Source: Oceanicaulis sp. BBD 1991-10 (GTDB lineage Bacteria; Pseudomonadota; Alphaproteobacteria; Caulobacterales; Maricaulaceae). Taken from it: a stretch of 56,982 nt of DNA. Both the position numbers and the translations under genes were made by a program. The DNA is taken from NCBI GenBank assembly GCA_001657295.1, contig LYSW01000007.1, forward strand, positions 1 to 56,982. Reading direction: 5' to 3'. This document shows, one piece after another, positions 55,701-56,982 of this stretch (positions are counted from its first letter, which is position 1; the number at the start of each line of letters is the position of its first letter). A model generated the notes under the pieces. The model was given only the letters and a program-made list of their open reading frames with translations. It was not told the origin of the DNA and searched no databases.

Positions 55701-55736
55701 CGGCGTTAGAAGACAACGACTTCAAGGACCGGTTCG

Positions 55737-56387
55737 ATGAGTGATATTATTCTCTCCGTTGAGGTGCGTGAGCGCACTGGTAAAGGCGGCGCCCGCGAAA
55801 CCCGCCGCGACGGCCGCGTGCCGGGCGTCCTGTATGGCGGCGAGCTGGGTCCGGTCGCGATCTCGATCAAGGACAACGAGCTGCGCAAGGCGATCAATTC
55901 CGGTCAGTTCCTGGCCAATATGATCACCATCGAGCACAAGGGCGAAACCCAGACCGTGTTCGCCCGCGATGTGCAGTTCGACCCGGTCATGGATTTTCCC
56001 GTGCATGTGGATTTCCAGCGCGTGGACGAAGACTCCACGATCGCTGTGGAAGTCGCGGTGAACTTCATCAATGAAGACAAGTCTCCGGGCCTGAAGCGCG
56101 GCGGCGTGCTCAACGTGGTGCGCCACGCCATCGAAGTGAATACGCCGGCCGGGTCTATTCCGGATGCGATCGACGTGGACGTGTCCGGTCTCGACATTGG
56201 CGACGCCGTGCACATCTCCGCCGTTTCGCTTCCGGACGGCGTGACCCCGACGATCACCGATCGCGACTTCACCATCGTGACCCTGCAGGGCTCGCGCGCC
56301 GTCATTGACGAGGCCGCCGAGACCGAGAGCGACGCGGAAGGCGAAGAGGGCGAAGCTGAAGCCGAAGCCGCTGAGGGCGAAGACTAG
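55737..56387 (+). CDS. rplY: 50S ribosomal protein L25 (general stress protein Ctc type)
   Basis: 216 residues: the N-terminal L25 domain that binds 5S rRNA (SVEVRERTGKGGARETRRDG, VPGVLYGGELGPVAIS), a C-terminal TL5/Ctc beta domain (VNFINEDKSPGLKRGGVLNV, RHAIEVNTPAGSIPDAIDVD) and an acidic Glu/Ala/Asp tail of about 25 residues. The ATG at 55737 is preceded by AAGGA. pth follows after a terminator, the usual rplY-pth order. Confidence 0.97.
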   Translation: MSDIILSVEVRERTGKGGARETRRDGRVPGVLYGGELGPVAISIKDNELRKAINSGQFLANMITIEHKGETQTVFARDVQFDPVMDFPVHVDFQRVDEDSTIAVEVAVNFINEDKSPGLKRGGVLNVVRHAIEVNTPAGSIPDAIDVDVSGLDIGDAVHISAVSLPDGVTPTITDRDFTIVTLQGSRAVIDEAAETESDAEGEEGEAEAEAAEGED

Positions 56388-56425
56388 GCTTTTCCGGGCG
56401 CGATTGCGCGCTCAGCAGTCTGATC

Positions 56426-56467
56426 AGGGCGGCCGAACGGGCATCAATGTCTGCGGCCGCCCTTTTT
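56426..56467 (+). terminator. Rho-independent terminator after rplY
   Basis: AGGGCGGCCG (56426-56435) pairs with CGGCCGCCCT (56454-56463) over 10 bp with an 18-base loop, followed by TTTTTG. It lies 38 bases after the rplY stop and 19-23 bases before the pth start, so pth transcription would depend on read-through or on a promoter within the short gap. Confidence 0.8.
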
Positions 56468-56485
56468 GTTTCGTGAGACATGGCC

Positions 56486-56982
56486 ATGCAGCTGATCGTG
56501 GGATTGGGCAATCCAGGCGCGAAATACGCGGGCAACCGGCATAATGCCGGCTTCATGGCTCTGGACGCGATTGCGGACCGCGCAGACTTCGGCCCCTGGC
56601 GCAGGCGCTTTCAGGGCCAGGCGTGCGAGGGCGTCGTTGACACCGCCACAGGTCCGAAGAAGCTGCTCCTGCTCAAGCCGGAAACCTATTACAACGAGTC
56701 TGGCCGCTCGGTCGGAGAGGCGCTGCGCTTTTATAAGCTCGGCGCGGACGCCCTCACCGTCTTCCACGATGAGCTGGACCTGGCGCCGGGCAAATTCCGG
56801 CTCAAGCCGGGCGGCGGGCATGCGGGCAATAACGGTCTGCGCTCAATCAAGGCGCACCTGAACGGCGATTTCCGGCGCGGACGCATCGGCATCGGCCATC
56901 CCGGCGACAAATCCCGGGTGACCGGCTGGGTGTTGTCGGACTTTCCCAAGGCCGACCAGATTTGGGCGGCGGATTTGTTCGA
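56486..56982 (+). CDS. pth: Peptidyl-tRNA hydrolase, 3' end missing
   Basis: The frame from ATG 56486 (or the in-frame ATG at 56480) stays open to the window edge, giving at least 165 residues of the usual about 190-200. Family motifs are [20 protein letters not shown] (Asn and catalytic His20), [35 protein letters not shown] (catalytic Asp) and AGNNGLRSI. It releases tRNA from prematurely dropped peptidyl-tRNA. Confidence 0.96.
   Translation, partial: MQLIVGLGNPGAKYAGNRHNAGFMALDAIADRADFGPWRRRFQGQACEGVVDTATGPKKLLLLKPETYYNESGRSVGEALRFYKLGADALTVFHDELDLAPGKFRLKPGGGHAGNNGLRSIKAHLNGDFRRGRIGIGHPGDKSRVTGWVLSDFPKADQIWAADLF

Noticed and set aside
55544-55736. tRNA gene between prs and rplY
   Set aside because: No T-loop or anticodon-stem pattern. 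The hairpins do not form a cloverleaf.

Overview
The window is a dense, GC-rich (roughly two thirds G+C by eye) chromosomal segment of an alphaproteobacterium. Gene content and neighbourhoods fit the Maricaulales/Caulobacterales side of the class: pmbA-cysQ-DUF4170-msbA-DUF374-waaA-lpxK with DUF2093 nearby, ubiK/lgt/midA, YbjN-proC and an ELM1-family gene. The genus is an inference. There is no rRNA, tRNA, CRISPR array, insertion sequence or prophage that I can see, and base composition gives no obvious foreign island.

Layout. 1-8.7 kb: a 5'-truncated subtilisin-like secreted protease with an extreme polyproline linker, an FkbM methyltransferase, an orphan peptide-binding lipoprotein, carB and greA. 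8.7-11.9 kb: a BlaI-type repressor with a membrane M56 peptidase fused to TPR repeats, and an ELM1-family protein. 12-17.2 kb: trxB, a DUF547 protein, an ABC ATPase with an FtsX-type permease, and a LysR regulator. 17.2-21.9 kb: two secreted proteins of unknown function, then an operon of C5 cytosine DNA methyltransferase, FAD monooxygenase and Vsr endonuclease. 21.9-31.9 kb: pmbA, cysQ, DUF4170 and the lipid A/LPS inner-core genes, interrupted by a phosphatase on the other strand and followed by an M23 peptidase and DUF2093.

32-38 kb: mutL, an orphan NIT-like sensor protein, rsmD, an RluB-type pseudouridine synthase, tadA and small exported proteins. 38-46.3 kb: a three-domain aminopeptidase P, lipoproteins, pirin, a DUF2306 membrane protein divergent from a membrane-anchored AraC regulator, queE/queC and cutA. 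46.3-57 kb: two hybrid histidine kinases (one with a degenerate receiver), midA, lgt, ubiK, a YbjN protein, proC, a DUF3299 lipoprotein, prs, rplY (L25) and a 3'-truncated pth.

Much of the content serves the cell envelope: lipid A acylation, Kdo transfer, 4'-phosphorylation and flipping; lipoprotein modification by Lgt; and seven or so predicted lipoproteins or secreted proteins. A second theme is nucleic-acid maintenance and modification: methyltransferase, Vsr, MutL, RsmD, RluB, TadA and QueC/QueE. Genes are packed tightly. Many co-directional neighbours overlap by ATGA or TGATG, and most convergent pairs end within about 30 bases of each other, three of them sharing stop-codon bases. I found no clearly new multi-gene system. 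The best candidates for something undescribed are the BlaI/M56-TPR module with its operator, the methyltransferase-monooxygenase-Vsr operon, the orphan NIT-like protein, and the dyads in front of greA and rplY.
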